The notes below the pieces were generated by a model. It had not been told where the DNA came from. It was given only the letters and a program-made list of their open reading frames with translations, and searched no databases. A stretch of 52,603 nt of DNA from Candidatus Berkelbacteria bacterium (GTDB taxonomy: Bacteria > Patescibacteriota > UBA1384 > JACPKC01): the NCBI GenBank assembly GCA_016198415.1, contig JACQIO010000016.1:70084-122686 (forward strand), read 5' to 3'. Shown here piece after piece: positions 6,638-13,875 of this stretch. Every line of letters starts with the position of its first letter. Within the stretch, counting starts at the first letter, position 1. The position numbers and the translations under genes were made by a program.

Positions 6638-6779
6638 GAGTATCTGACACGACTGGGCATCGAATCGATCGAACCGTTCCTGCGAACAGGATCGGGAGTA
6701 GCTGTCAGCCAGTCTGTCCCGGGTCAGTCTGAACGGACATACGCGGAACAGCAGATCTCATACATCGGATCAGTCTCGC

Positions 6780-6808
6780 TTGACAGACCCAAGCTCCTCT
6801 GCTACTCT
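6780..6808 (+). promoter_or_regulatory. Promoter for the plus-strand structured RNA
   Basis: TTGACA at 6780-6785, a 17-base spacer and TACTCT at 6803-6808. The expected start, near 6815, coincides with the first base of a GTCGC-TTCG-GCGAC tetraloop hairpin. It is divergent from the promoter at 6609-6637, 140 bases away. Confidence 0.7.
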
Positions 6809-6862
6809 TCCCCCGTCGCTTCGGCGACTAAAATGAAGGACACGAAAGGAGGAAGAGCGCAC

Positions 6863-6952
6863 ATGAAACGCTCGCTGAGCGGAGGTGCTGGCGGAAAGCC
6901 GGCACATACGTACCCCAGCGAGCAACCGCTCGCAGGGGTCAATCGCATCTGA
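6863..6952 (+). CDS. Possible 29-codon ORF inside the structured RNA
   Basis: ATG at 6863 follows AAAGGAGG by ten bases and opens a short frame beginning MKRSLSGGAGGKPAHTYP and ending VNRI. The strong ribosome site argues for translation, but the frame overlaps the helices of the candidate RNA (for example GCTCGCTG with CAGCGAGC). It could be a leader peptide or chance. No similarity is recognised. Confidence 0.2.
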   Translation: MKRSLSGGAGGKPAHTYPSEQPLAGVNRI

Positions 6953-7162
6953 AGTGGGCGCCCGACTGGGCGCCCCGGCAAGAGCGAAGCCGCGTTGTGG
7001 CCATCAATCCCATATGCCAGACGCGGCAACGAACCCCGACGAGCGGAGGTGGCACGTATGGGCGGATAGCCCTTGGGCCCTGCCCCGCCGGTGACCCCGG
7101 CGGGGCGGACCGCCCACGTACCACCAGCGCTCGCAGAACGATGGGGTGCTAAACAGCAAAAA

Positions 7163-7184
7163 AGCGAGGACCTGAGTCCTCGCT
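7163..7184 (-). terminator. Intrinsic terminator of the TrmB-like gene
   Basis: A perfect 9-bp stem AGCGAGGAC/GTCCTCGCT with a 4-base loop, followed on the minus strand by six T residues. It lies 57 bases past the stop codon at 7241 and is the most classical terminator in the window. Confidence 0.85.
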
Positions 7185-7199
7185 CAACCATCGACCTTC

Positions 7200-7225
7200 A
7201 AGGGTGCGCCTCCGGGCGCACCCTT
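7200..7225. terminator. Symmetric hairpin terminator
   Basis: AAGGGTGCGC (7200-7209) pairs with GCGCACCCTT (7216-7225). The A-start and T-end are part of the stem, a style repeated at 10265-10294 and 27899-27925. It can work on either strand; the TrmB-like gene ends 16 bases away. Confidence 0.7.
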
Positions 7226-7240
7226 GTCACGTTCGCCTCG

Positions 7241-8026
7241 CTAAGACCGTTTTACTTCTGAATGATGCTTAGCCCCAAGCCAGGCGAACTCGAGCATGAC
7301 CCGCATGTTTCTCGCGATGGCCTCATTCTCAATCAAAATCCCATAGGGTTTGTGCTCATCAAGGTAGAAGATCTTTACCCCCCAAGGGAACACTGTGAGG
7401 GTCATATCAATAGGTAGGACAGTCCGTGGAAGGTAGAGAGCTTCGCGGTTTTCTTGCTTGTTTCTCTCTTCGTCGACGGGGCCACCGTCACGAGTATAGA
7501 TAGCGCGTGAGTGGATGCCTGCCTTGACTCGACTCGTAACCGCTTCCTTGCGACGCTCGGGGAACTGTCGTTCCAGGATATCGAGCGGGAAGATAGAAAA
7601 GATCTCGTTCTTCCCCTCCTTGACTTTCTTCTCCTGGCCGTACTTATCAAGTGCAACAAGTCCCTCAGCGCCTTCGAAGTACCTGACCGTCGGTTTATCA
7701 CCCGAGGCGTTGTAGATGGCCATCAGCTGGTTCAGGGAGTCGTCGAGCTCCTGTTTGCGCGCCTCGATCGACTGCTGTTGCTGGCTCAACAGGTTGGCAA
7801 GCTCTTTGGGTGACTCAGCAATGAAGAGGGTCTTTTTACCCTCTTCAACCGTACTCACTAAGCCCAAGGACATCAGTTTCTCCAGAATCACGTAGGTGGT
7901 TGGGCGAACCACGCTCGCCTTCTTGGCGATGTGTTGGACCGTATCCTGACCGAGTTCCAAGGTGGCCAGGTAGACCTTCGCCTCCTTCTCCGAGAGGCCG
8001 AGTTTCTCAAGGAGTTTCTCAAGCAT
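7241..8026 (-). CDS. TrmB-type HTH transcriptional regulator
   Basis: A 261-residue regulator. Residues 1-70 form a TrmB-like winged helix-turn-helix (LGLSEKEAKVYLATLELG, then VVRPTTYVILEKLMSLGLV), residues 75-110 form a coiled-coil linker (SPKELANLLSQQQQSIEAR), and residues 110-250 are a ligand-sensing C-terminal domain with YFEGAEGL. Such proteins, common in archaea and CPR bacteria, regulate sugar or other metabolic genes, but the target is not evident here. A good ribosome site, AAAGGAG, precedes the ATG, and TATACT lies 27 bases upstream. It is monocistronic, ended by the terminator at 7163-7184. Confidence 0.85.
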   Translation of the reverse strand: MLEKLLEKLGLSEKEAKVYLATLELGQDTVQHIAKKASVVRPTTYVILEKLMSLGLVSTVEEGKKTLFIAESPKELANLLSQQQQSIEARKQELDDSLNQLMAIYNASGDKPTVRYFEGAEGLVALDKYGQEKKVKEGKNEIFSIFPLDILERQFPERRKEAVTSRVKAGIHSRAIYTRDGGPVDEERNKQENREALYLPRTVLPIDMTLTVFPWGVKIFYLDEHKPYGILIENEAIARNMRVMLEFAWLGAKHHSEVKRS

Positions 8027-8052
8027 TGCGGACTCCTTTGGCGCTTTTTCTC

Positions 8053-8058
8053 AGTATA
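8053..8058 (-). promoter_or_regulatory. -10 box (TATACT) for the TrmB-like gene
   Basis: TATACT on the minus strand, 26 bases before the ATG at 8026, leaving room for a short leader with AAAGGAG. The -35 region is weak (TAGACT at 15 bases). Confidence 0.5.
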
Positions 8059-8123
8059 TCCTGAAAACCCGCCAGTCTACCAGGCATTCTCCCCCTTTAC
8101 CAGCCCACCGGCCCTCACGCCGG

Positions 8124-9170
8124 TTCTAGACTCAGTGCACCACTCGTCACTTGTAGGATGAGGTGGCAAGGAGGTGCACATGGAGCAGGAACGGCTCACG
8201 TTCCGCGACCGGCAGTGGATTGAGTTCGGTGCGGCGCTGGGGTGGAGTTGCCGGCAGATTGGACGCCATGTTCGTCGCAACCACTCGGTGGTGGTCCGGG
8301 AGCTGAACCGGAACAGCGACCACTTCGGCTACGAGGCAGACCGCGCCCAGCACTATGCGACACGACGGGAGGCTGGGAAGTCACAGCTGAAGTTGGGCAA
8401 GGATCCCCGCCTCAAGGAGTGGGTGGTGGAACGGCTGCAGGAGGACTGGAGCCCGGAACAGATTGCCGGGAGGCTCCGGCACCACCCACCGAAGGAATTA
8501 CGCGACAGACAGGTGTGCCACGAAACGATCTACCAGTTTGTGTACAACAGTGAGGGTCAGTGGCTTGACCTCTGGCGGTGCTTACGACGGCGACACCAGA
8601 TGAGACGTCCAGTGCGAACGCGACAAACCAGACCAACCCTCATCCCAGAGCGTACCTCCATTCACCTGCGACCGGAAGCGGTGAACGACCGTACGATCCT
8701 CGGTCACTGGGAGAGTGACACCGTGGAAGGGCGGCGGGGCCGCCCTGGCGGCCTCTCCGTCCAAGTGGAGCGGCTGAGCCGGTTCACCCTCATGACGCTC
8801 CTTGGGAGCAAACGAGCGGAGGAAACGGCGGACGCCCTGGTGCGCACGGTGGAGCGACTGCCTCAGGGAACGGTGCGGTCCGTCACCTTCGACAACGGAC
8901 CGGAGGGAGCCAAGCATACGGTGCTTCAGGGTGAGTACGGTATCCCGACGTACTTCACCGACCCGTACTGCTCGTGGCAGAAAGGCACCGTGGAGAACAT
9001 GAATGGCTTCATCCGCCAGTACTTCCCGAAGCGGTTTGACCCAACTACCACCACGGATGACCAAGTTCGCCGGGCCGAAGACCGGTTGAACCACCGACCG
9101 AGAAAGTGCCTCACCTACCAGACCCCAGCTGAGGTCTTTGCCACCCTGAGTGGTGCATTAGCGTCTTGAA
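8124..9170 (+). mobile_element. IS30-family insertion sequence, apparently complete
   Basis: A single-transposase element of about 1.05 kb bounded by imperfect inverted repeats: left 8124-8145 (TTCTAGACTCAGTGCACCACTC) and right 9148-9170, whose complement starts TTCAAGAC and ends ATGCACCACTC. Both share TGCACCACTC at the inner side. The right repeat contains the transposase stop codon. The transposase frame is intact, so the copy may be active. No clear target duplication is visible, and exact ends are uncertain by a few bases. Confidence 0.8.
8180..9169 (+). CDS. IS30-family transposase
   Basis: A 329-residue DDE transposase. The N-terminus has the IS30 helix-turn-helix (IGRHVRRNHSVVVRELNRN), and the catalytic core shows all three acidic residues: D in GHWESDTVEG, D in TFDNGPEGAKH and E in SWQKGTVENMNGFIRQYFPK. 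Length matches the family. A GTG six bases upstream overlaps the AAGGAGG ribosome site, so the ATG at 8180, five bases after it, is the start. The frame is uninterrupted. The element lies between the TrmB-like gene and the lytic transglycosylase promoter without disrupting a visible gene. Confidence 0.95.
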   Translation: MEQERLTFRDRQWIEFGAALGWSCRQIGRHVRRNHSVVVRELNRNSDHFGYEADRAQHYATRREAGKSQLKLGKDPRLKEWVVERLQEDWSPEQIAGRLRHHPPKELRDRQVCHETIYQFVYNSEGQWLDLWRCLRRRHQMRRPVRTRQTRPTLIPERTSIHLRPEAVNDRTILGHWESDTVEGRRGRPGGLSVQVERLSRFTLMTLLGSKRAEETADALVRTVERLPQGTVRSVTFDNGPEGAKHTVLQGEYGIPTYFTDPYCSWQKGTVENMNGFIRQYFPKRFDPTTTTDDQVRRAEDRLNHRPRKCLTYQTPAEVFATLSGALAS

Positions 9171-9200
9171 TTCACCTCACCCCAAGAAAAAATGAAAGAG

Positions 9201-9235
9201 CGTTCCATAACTCGACGGCCGTCAGGTTATGGAAC
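9201..9235. repeat. Inverted repeat around a GACGGCCGTC palindrome
   Basis: GTTCCATAAC (9202-9211) is complementary to GTTATGGAAC (9226-9235), and the centre 9214-9223 is a perfect palindrome. With one mismatch and one wobble the whole forms a 17-bp cruciform without a proper loop. It lies 32 bases beyond the IS30 end. Its left arm resembles that of the 3929-3980 hairpin. Confidence 0.7.
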
Positions 9236-9308
9236 ACCTTCCTCGTTCGTTCGATCACAAGATCAATAGTGGGCACGAGTTGGCACGTCGGATACCATGT
9301 TTTATGAC

Positions 9309-9336
9309 TTGACAAATGCGATGTATATGGTAGTAT
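9309..9336 (+). promoter_or_regulatory. Promoter of the lytic transglycosylase gene
   Basis: TTGACA at 9309-9314, a 16-base spacer and TAGTAT at 9331-9336. The predicted start near 9343 is the first base of a TCCCT-GAAA-AGGGA hairpin. Confidence 0.7.
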
Positions 9337-9343
9337 CTCCCGT

Positions 9344-9440
9344 TCCCTGAAAAGGGACCTTTTGTTTCAAGAGGTCCTAAAGGGATCTCTTGGTTCCGCA
9401 AGAGGTCCTCGCGAACCCCGGTTCATACCCGGAGCAGTAG
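9344..9440 (+). promoter_or_regulatory. Structured leader with mutually exclusive hairpins
   Basis: CTCTTG at 9387-9392 can pair with CAAGAG at 9368-9373 or with a second copy at 9399-9404. The 11-base word CAAGAGGTCCT occurs at 9368-9378 and again at 9399-9409. A GNRA-type hairpin (9344-9357) precedes them. Such alternative pairing suits an attenuator or riboswitch controlling the transglycosylase. I could not match it to the c-di-AMP (ydaO) consensus that often governs cell-wall hydrolases. Confidence 0.4.
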
Positions 9441-9465
9441 CGGCCAGGGAGCAGGAGTATCACCT

Positions 9466-10221
9466 ATGATGCGTTCCCTTGACCTTTCAAGGAGGGTCAA
9501 GCACGGCATCGAGACCGTTCAGACGTACCTTACCCAACCGAAACTCTCTGCGTGGACGCTCCTCTCGGCTATGGCTGGGTACCTCCTGACGACGGGCGTG
9601 CTGCCTGCCCAGGGGCTGACACTGCCTGATACCCTCGTCAGTTCGGTCCAGGCCGCGGATGAGGACCGAGTGGCTGTGCCGCTGGTGTTCACGCCCGTGC
9701 TGGTTGACTTTGTCCAGGCTACTGCCGAGTCAACCGTGTCCGTGACGCTCGTTGAGTCACGGGCCGATGCGGCCGCCCGCCTGAAGCAGGAAGAGGAGGC
9801 GCGGGCCAAGCGGGCGCTGCGCTCCCAATCGACTCAGCCGGCAACTCCGGCGGCCGATGTGCCGCTTGAGGTCAAGCGAGCCTTGGTTCAGGCGGCGGCT
9901 GCCCAGTATGGCCTTGACTGGAAGATTCTTGAGGCCGTCTGGCAGGTGGAATCTGGCAAGCGCTGGCAGACGACCGTCCGTTCTTCCGCTGGTGCCCAGG
10001 GTCCAATGCAGTTCATGCCCGGCACCTGGCGTGCCTATGCCGTGGACGGCAATGGTGACGGTGTTGCGAACGTCAACGACGCCCGAGACGCGGTCTACGC
10101 CGGTGCCCGGCTTCTTGCGACCAACGGTGGAGCCACCAACATTGACCAGGCCCTCCTGCGTTACAACCATGCAGGTTGGTACGTCACCAAGGTGAAGGCA
10201 GTCGCCTCATCGATCGAGTGA
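9466..10221 (+). CDS. Secreted or membrane-anchored lytic transglycosylase (SLT domain)
   Basis: A 251-residue protein. Residues 30-50 form a signal or anchor segment, 95-130 an Ala/Glu/Arg-rich linker, and 135-250 a transglycosylase SLT fold: AVWQVESGKRW with the catalytic Glu near 162, GAQGPMQFMPGTWRAY, and the RYNHAG motif near the end. It cleaves peptidoglycan between MurNAc and GlcNAc. A DGNGDGVANVND insert could bind calcium. The ATG follows AGGAG by eight bases. It is monocistronic with its own promoter, a structured leader, and a shared terminator facing the DUF3048 gene. Confidence 0.88.
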   Translation: MMRSLDLSRRVKHGIETVQTYLTQPKLSAWTLLSAMAGYLLTTGVLPAQGLTLPDTLVSSVQAADEDRVAVPLVFTPVLVDFVQATAESTVSVTLVESRADAAARLKQEEEARAKRALRSQSTQPATPAADVPLEVKRALVQAAAAQYGLDWKILEAVWQVESGKRWQTTVRSSAGAQGPMQFMPGTWRAYAVDGNGDGVANVNDARDAVYAGARLLATNGGATNIDQALLRYNHAGWYVTKVKAVASSIE

Positions 10222-10264
10222 GGTCGGTAACTAGAATAGAGAACTTCGCACATGGAACCTAGTG

Positions 10265-10294
10265 GCAAAGACGGTCCCTTCGGACCGTCTTTGC
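10265..10294. terminator. Bidirectional terminator between convergent genes
   Basis: A perfect 13-bp stem GCAAAGACGGTCC/GGACCGTCTTTGC with a CTTC loop lies between the stops of the transglycosylase (10221) and the DUF3048 gene (10328). It can serve both. Confidence 0.88.
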
Positions 10295-10327
10295 ATGTCG
10301 TCGGATGGACGGACTACCTTCTCCGTT

Positions 10328-11530
10328 CTAGGCACTCGGTTCTGTCGACGTGTCTACGGCCGTTTCGCTGTGGGTGAGGAAGGCTTCGCGGTCCGGCGGA
10401 ATCACCTCGTACCAGGTGGCACCAGCCACTAGTGGGATCTCCTCACCGTGCTCGTAGTAGAGCTTGAGGAGGGTGTCCTTCCGCTCCTTCTTCCAGGTTC
10501 CTTGACTCATTATCCCTTCGTGAAAGATATAGACCTTGCCAGCGCCCTCGGTGACGTACGTCCATTCCCCCTTGCCCTGATTGGTGTTGGGATTGAAGCT
10601 CCGCTCTACCACCAAGACTACGATGTTCTTGGCGGTCAACTGGTCGCCACTCACCTTATCGACATGTGGACTGCCGGCGAGTGACCTCGTGTAGTGATTC
10701 TTCTCACGATCGTAGGTCCAATCGACTTTGTATGAGTCAGTTGAGAAGTCCACGCTGACGCTGGCTGACGCTGGCCGGTCCGCAAGGGCTCCATCCTGAC
10801 TGAATCGGATCTCGCCGAAGTCGGCGGTCAGCGACGCCCCTTTTTCCTTGGCAAAGTCGTAGAGCTCGCTCGTCGAGGTGAAGAGAGTATGCTCACTGGC
10901 AATCCCTGGCTGAGGCTCTCGGTGAAAGTAGGCGGCGGTGTGCGGTAAGTCCACAATCCCTGACAGGGTAGGGATGAGTGCCAAGGCCCCTTGAGAGCCG
11001 CCGGCGTGGGCGTAGAGGGCTTTGTAGCCAGCCGCCCAGTGGAGGTACTGCGTTCGGGCCGATCGAACGGGCCCAATTTTGCTGGCACTTCTTGGGGCGT
11101 ACAGCGCCATGAATCGAGTGATGCCACCCTCAACCATGGCCTCCCAGACCGCACCTGCCTCACTGAGCCCGGCTTGCGGCCGGGCATCAGGGTGATTCTC
11201 AATCATCACCGCGAGCGGCCGTTGATCGGCGAGTTCCGGACTGACGGATGTGCCATCGAGACTGGACGGACGAGTCTCGGCTTCGGCCACGGTGACGGTT
11301 GGGAGGAGCCCCTCTGTGACAGCGGCTGGAGCCGGTTCGCTCGCAAAGTACCGTTGGTAGGCGGCCAGACTGGCGCCGATCACCACCAGGACGATGCTGC
11401 TGAGGAGGATCAGACGGCCCCGATGTCGCGGCTCGGTGAGGCCCTTGAACCAGGCACGAGTTGTCGTTGGGGAGGACTCCGCTAGGGGCGCGATCGGCTC
11501 CTGCGGTTCCTTGGGGGGTGAGTCAGACAT
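10328..11530 (-). CDS. DUF3048 (YerB-like) membrane-anchored protein
   Basis: A 400-residue protein with a single N-terminal membrane anchor (about residues 38-60, LILLSSIVLVVIGASLAAY) and an extracellular DUF3048 domain: PLAVMIENHPDARPQAGLSEA, EGGITRFMALY, KIGPVRSARTQYLHWA and a C-terminal region with VAGATWYEVIPPD. YerB-like proteins are envelope proteins of unknown biochemical function. The ATG lies one base after the TGA of the bactofilin-like gene, so translation is probably coupled and both share the promoter near 12650. The gene ends at the terminator 10265-10294. Confidence 0.85.
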   Translation of the reverse strand: MSDSPPKEPQEPIAPLAESSPTTTRAWFKGLTEPRHRGRLILLSSIVLVVIGASLAAYQRYFASEPAPAAVTEGLLPTVTVAEAETRPSSLDGTSVSPELADQRPLAVMIENHPDARPQAGLSEAGAVWEAMVEGGITRFMALYAPRSASKIGPVRSARTQYLHWAAGYKALYAHAGGSQGALALIPTLSGIVDLPHTAAYFHREPQPGIASEHTLFTSTSELYDFAKEKGASLTADFGEIRFSQDGALADRPASASVSVDFSTDSYKVDWTYDREKNHYTRSLAGSPHVDKVSGDQLTAKNIVVLVVERSFNPNTNQGKGEWTYVTEGAGKVYIFHEGIMSQGTWKKERKDTLLKLYYEHGEEIPLVAGATWYEVIPPDREAFLTHSETAVDTSTEPSA

Positions 11531-11531
11531 C

Positions 11532-12623
11532 TCAGACCAACTGCGCACCCTTCTGGTGCCACTGCCAGGCGGCCTGAAGAACGGTGCCAAATCCGACGAG
11601 CCAGGCTACGAACACCAGGAGACCACCCAGGAATGGGATCAGACCCAGGACTCCCACGACGACCGTTCCCAGGAGGAAGGCCGCCATAGGATTCCACTTC
11701 TTCTTGGTGAGGAGGTCGCCGGCCCAGAGGTTGCCAAAGATCCCACCCAAGATCCCAGCGGCACTGAGCAGCGCCAGCATGAGCAGACCAAGAGGAATCG
11801 TCACGATGAAGACCATGAGGAGCACGAAGAGAATAGGAGCCACAATGAGCGTCACCAGGCCACTCAAGAGCGAGGTGCCTGGGACCATGAAGCTCATCGT
11901 CCTGAGGTGGGCCAAGAGCTTGGGCGCCACAAGGAATAAGACCAAGCCAGTGACCAGTACCCCCAGCATACCAAGGAGTGCCGAACTCACGGTTGCCGTG
12001 ATGAGGCCGGGCATCCAGGCTCCGTCCGTTCCGCTCCCGACGGTCAACGAGGTCTCGCCTTGGACGGTCGCTGCCGGGTTTTCTGTATACGGCTGGACGA
12101 GTTGACCAGAGAGAGAGCCGCTGATGATGGTGCCATTGGCCACGGTCAGAGTTTCTCCCTGCACCTTGACATTACCGGCGACGGTTCCACCAAGTTCAAT
12201 CGAGCCGGCATAGGTGTCGAGATCACCATCGATGGTGCCGAGGATCTCGGCGGCGCCGGTGAACAAGAGGACATCGCCGGTGACCACAGCCTCCTTGGTG
12301 AGAACCACCGAACCAGCGGCTACAATCACGTCGCCGGTCACGGTTCCTGAGATCTGGACGGTGTTCCCAGCGGCGATGACGTTGCCGCCCACGGTGTCAC
12401 TCACCGAGACGGCATTGCCGGCGACAAAGACGTCTTTGGTGATGGCGCCTCGCAGATCAACGGTATTCCCGGCGGTCAGCAGTGTGTCATTGACGGTTTT
12501 GTCGGCCTCGAGGACAACGCCGCCGTCTGTACCCGGTTCAATAATCTCAAAGGCGTGGGCACCGCCCACAGCGAGTGTCAGGGCCAGCATCCCAGCGCTG
12601 GCGGTCAGGACGAGTCGGTTCAT
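11532..12623 (-). CDS. Bactofilin-like beta-helix protein with C-terminal membrane domain
   Basis: A 363-residue protein with three parts: a signal peptide (MNRLVLTASAGMLALTLAVG, ending near AHA), a repetitive beta-helix at residues 30-190 made of short turns such as TVGGNVIAAGNTVQISGTV and GDVLLFTGAAEILGT, and a C-terminal block with about four membrane helices (residues 215-350). The repeat resembles polymer-forming bactofilin/DUF583 proteins; the signal peptide places the helix outside the cell or in the wall. The start follows AAGGAGG by six bases. It is the first gene of a two-gene unit with the DUF3048 protein, suggesting a shared envelope function. Confidence 0.8.
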   Translation of the reverse strand: MNRLVLTASAGMLALTLAVGGAHAFEIIEPGTDGGVVLEADKTVNDTLLTAGNTVDLRGAITKDVFVAGNAVSVSDTVGGNVIAAGNTVQISGTVTGDVIVAAGSVVLTKEAVVTGDVLLFTGAAEILGTIDGDLDTYAGSIELGGTVAGNVKVQGETLTVANGTIISGSLSGQLVQPYTENPAATVQGETSLTVGSGTDGAWMPGLITATVSSALLGMLGVLVTGLVLFLVAPKLLAHLRTMSFMVPGTSLLSGLVTLIVAPILFVLLMVFIVTIPLGLLMLALLSAAGILGGIFGNLWAGDLLTKKKWNPMAAFLLGTVVVGVLGLIPFLGGLLVFVAWLVGFGTVLQAAWQWHQKGAQLV

Positions 12624-12649
12624 TGGTTCCCTCCTTTGCATTGATCCAA

Positions 12650-12658
12650 ACTATACCA
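12650..12658 (-). promoter_or_regulatory. Extended -10 promoter of the bactofilin-like/DUF3048 operon
   Basis: Minus strand TGG-TATAGT, an extended -10 element with TATAGT at 12650-12655. The -35 region is poor, as expected for extended -10 promoters. The leader is about 20 bases. Confidence 0.6.
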
Positions 12659-12675
12659 GATGAGTGGGTCGCGCT

Positions 12676-13563
12676 CTAGTAGATGTAGCCTCGGATCACG
12701 CCGGCCGAGGCTTTCATGCGACGCTTGGACACCGTGTTCCACCCCACAATGTTCATGTCCGAGACAACGATCTCATCACCTTCCACGGCCTCAATGTAGC
12801 CTACGTGGCCAAGCCGACTTTCCGCAGTCACAACAATGGCGCCGACCCGAGGCTCATTCCCGGTGGGGAGGCCTTGCGCTCGGGCTCGCCCAAGCCACGA
12901 GTAGGCGTTGCCGAGTTGATTGGGCAGGTCGGGACGCTTGGTCTTGGCCCACCACGTACAGTATCCGTACGCGTAGGTGTTGCCCGCGGTGACCGACGGT
13001 GCTGGACTGACTGGTGCCAGTTCGTTCCGTGCGGACGCGGGGAGGGCGCGTGTTTTGGAGGCGCGTCGGCGCTCACTAGCACGCTGCTCAGCTTCCAGTA
13101 GGGCTCGCTCCGGTCTGCCGATCTGCGTGGTGACCACGAGGGGTTTCTCAACAAAGCCTTGCTCAATGGCCACGATCGGATCGTCCACTACCTCAAGACT
13201 CTCGTACTCAAAAAAGGCGAGCTGGGCAGGGTTGGCGGCGAGTTCGCCGGTGACGATGGCAGCCTCAGCACTCGCAGCCGGGTTGAGGGAGACAAGCAGG
13301 ATGGCGGCCAGTCCAGCGCGGAGCGAGCGAACGATCAGCGGTTGCCAGAGTTTTTGATAGATCCAGGCGCGCTGCTTGGTCAACCAGACGTAGCGACCGA
13401 CTGCCACACCCACGTGCGTGAGGTGATCCACTCCCACACGCACGCGTGTGATGAGGAGCTGACCATTCGTCGTTGGTTGCGTCCCCCCTGCCCCAATTGT
13501 TGCAAGGGGGTCGGATATCAGTGGCGGTTCAGCGCCGTCAGACATAGGTTGGGTCGAGGCCAT
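12676..13563 (-). CDS. CHAP-domain peptidoglycan hydrolase with internal membrane anchor
   Basis: A 295-residue protein ending in a CHAP domain: YAYGYCTWWAKTKRP with the nucleophilic Cys at residue 202, then RVGAIVVTAESRLGHVGYIE with the catalytic His, and DEIVVSDMN. CHAP enzymes are amidases or endopeptidases that cut peptidoglycan stem peptides. Unusually, the only membrane segment (about residues 82-100) follows an 80-residue presumably cytoplasmic N-terminus, giving a type II topology. The start follows AAGGAG by eight bases. A long leader begins at the promoter 13668-13695 and contains two hairpins. Confidence 0.87.
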   Translation of the reverse strand: MASTQPMSDGAEPPLISDPLATIGAGGTQPTTNGQLLITRVRVGVDHLTHVGVAVGRYVWLTKQRAWIYQKLWQPLIVRSLRAGLAAILLVSLNPAASAEAAIVTGELAANPAQLAFFEYESLEVVDDPIVAIEQGFVEKPLVVTTQIGRPERALLEAEQRASERRRASKTRALPASARNELAPVSPAPSVTAGNTYAYGYCTWWAKTKRPDLPNQLGNAYSWLGRARAQGLPTGNEPRVGAIVVTAESRLGHVGYIEAVEGDEIVVSDMNIVGWNTVSKRRMKASAGVIRGYIY

Positions 13564-13667
13564 AGAGACACTCCTTGAACAACGAAGCCAGCGACCCCTT
13601 TGCCGCTGGCGCTCGATTGTGGTGTGTTGAGACGAACAATGACTACCGGCTGGTAGTCACGACCGAC

Positions 13668-13695
13668 AGTGTACCACCGGTGCCAAACCTGTCAA
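13668..13695 (-). promoter_or_regulatory. Promoter of the CHAP hydrolase gene with 5' hairpin
   Basis: TTGACA at 13690-13695, a 16-base spacer and TACACT at 13668-13673 on the minus strand. The RNA would begin at about 13661, three bases before a GACTACC/GGTAGTC hairpin (13641-13658). A second 7-bp hairpin (GCCAGCG/CGCTGGC) precedes the ribosome site. Confidence 0.72.
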
Positions 13696-13744
13696 GGCGT
13701 CGCTGTGGACAGGTCTCCTCGCCGCGTCCGCTAGCCCGAATACA

Positions 13745-13820
13745 CAACAACGCCCCGAGATCGGAGCGCTGCTGAGGTGTCGGACTGCGTGAGGAGGGTA
13801 AACACGCACTCACGACAACA
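13745..13820 (-). ncRNA. Candidate small two-hairpin RNA
   Basis: Between the CHAP promoter and the LytR_C gene, a minus-strand promoter candidate (13827-13855) leads into two hairpins. The first (13779-13816) pairs GTCG/CGAC and GCGTG/CACGC. The second (13745-13774) is a 13-bp stem whose three G-U pairs exist only in the minus-strand RNA. No convincing protein frame is present. A perfect GTTC-N7-GTTC lies just upstream. The 334-base gap 13564-13897 otherwise holds only the CHAP leader and promoter. Confidence 0.35.
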
Positions 13821-13826
13821 TCCCTC

Positions 13827-13855
13827 ACTCTACCCCACTCTTCCACGGTCGGCAA
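13827..13855 (-). promoter_or_regulatory. Possible promoter of the small two-hairpin RNA
   Basis: TTGCCG at 13850-13855, a 17-base spacer and TAGAGT at 13827-13832 on the minus strand, each matching four of six consensus bases. Confidence 0.4.
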
Positions 13856-13875
13856 GCCAGCCATCCACAGAAACC

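Larger units (their letters stand above)
6815..7190 (+). ncRNA. Candidate structured RNA with a duplicated domain, about 370 nt
   Basis: The transcript would start with a UUCG hairpin (6815-6828) and then form a chain of strong helices. Two imperfect copies of one element are visible: 6877-6935 and 7041-7136 both open with GAGCGGAGGTG, contain ACGTACC near the 3' side and close with CGCTCGCAG, so GAGCG pairs with CGCTC in each. The second copy carries a GA/AG internal loop, GGUGG/CCACC, GGGCGG/CCGCCC and an apical 10-bp GC helix (7082-7106). No RNase P, tmRNA or SRP signature was found. The 3' end is uncertain; hairpins at 7163-7184 and 7200-7225 are possible ends. Confidence 0.45.

Noticed and set aside
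6815-7190. RNase P RNA, tmRNA or SRP RNA as the identity of the plus-strand RNA
   Set aside because: I looked for the P4 GAGGAAAGUC segment, the tRNA-like ends of tmRNA and the SRP GGAAGGAAGCAGCC motif and found none.
6802-7191. A 129-residue minus-strand frame over the structured plus-strand RNA
   Set aside because: It has no ribosome site, overlaps perfect hairpins and lies beyond the terminator of the TrmB-like gene on the same strand.
9344-9440. c-di-AMP (ydaO) riboswitch before the lytic transglycosylase
   Set aside because: The gene type fits, but the conserved core segments of that class are not apparent by eye; only alternative pairing is claimed.
13643-13864. A 73-residue minus-strand frame between the CHAP and LytR_C genes
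   Set aside because: No ribosome site, Arg/Ser-rich composition, and it covers two RNA hairpins and the CHAP promoter.
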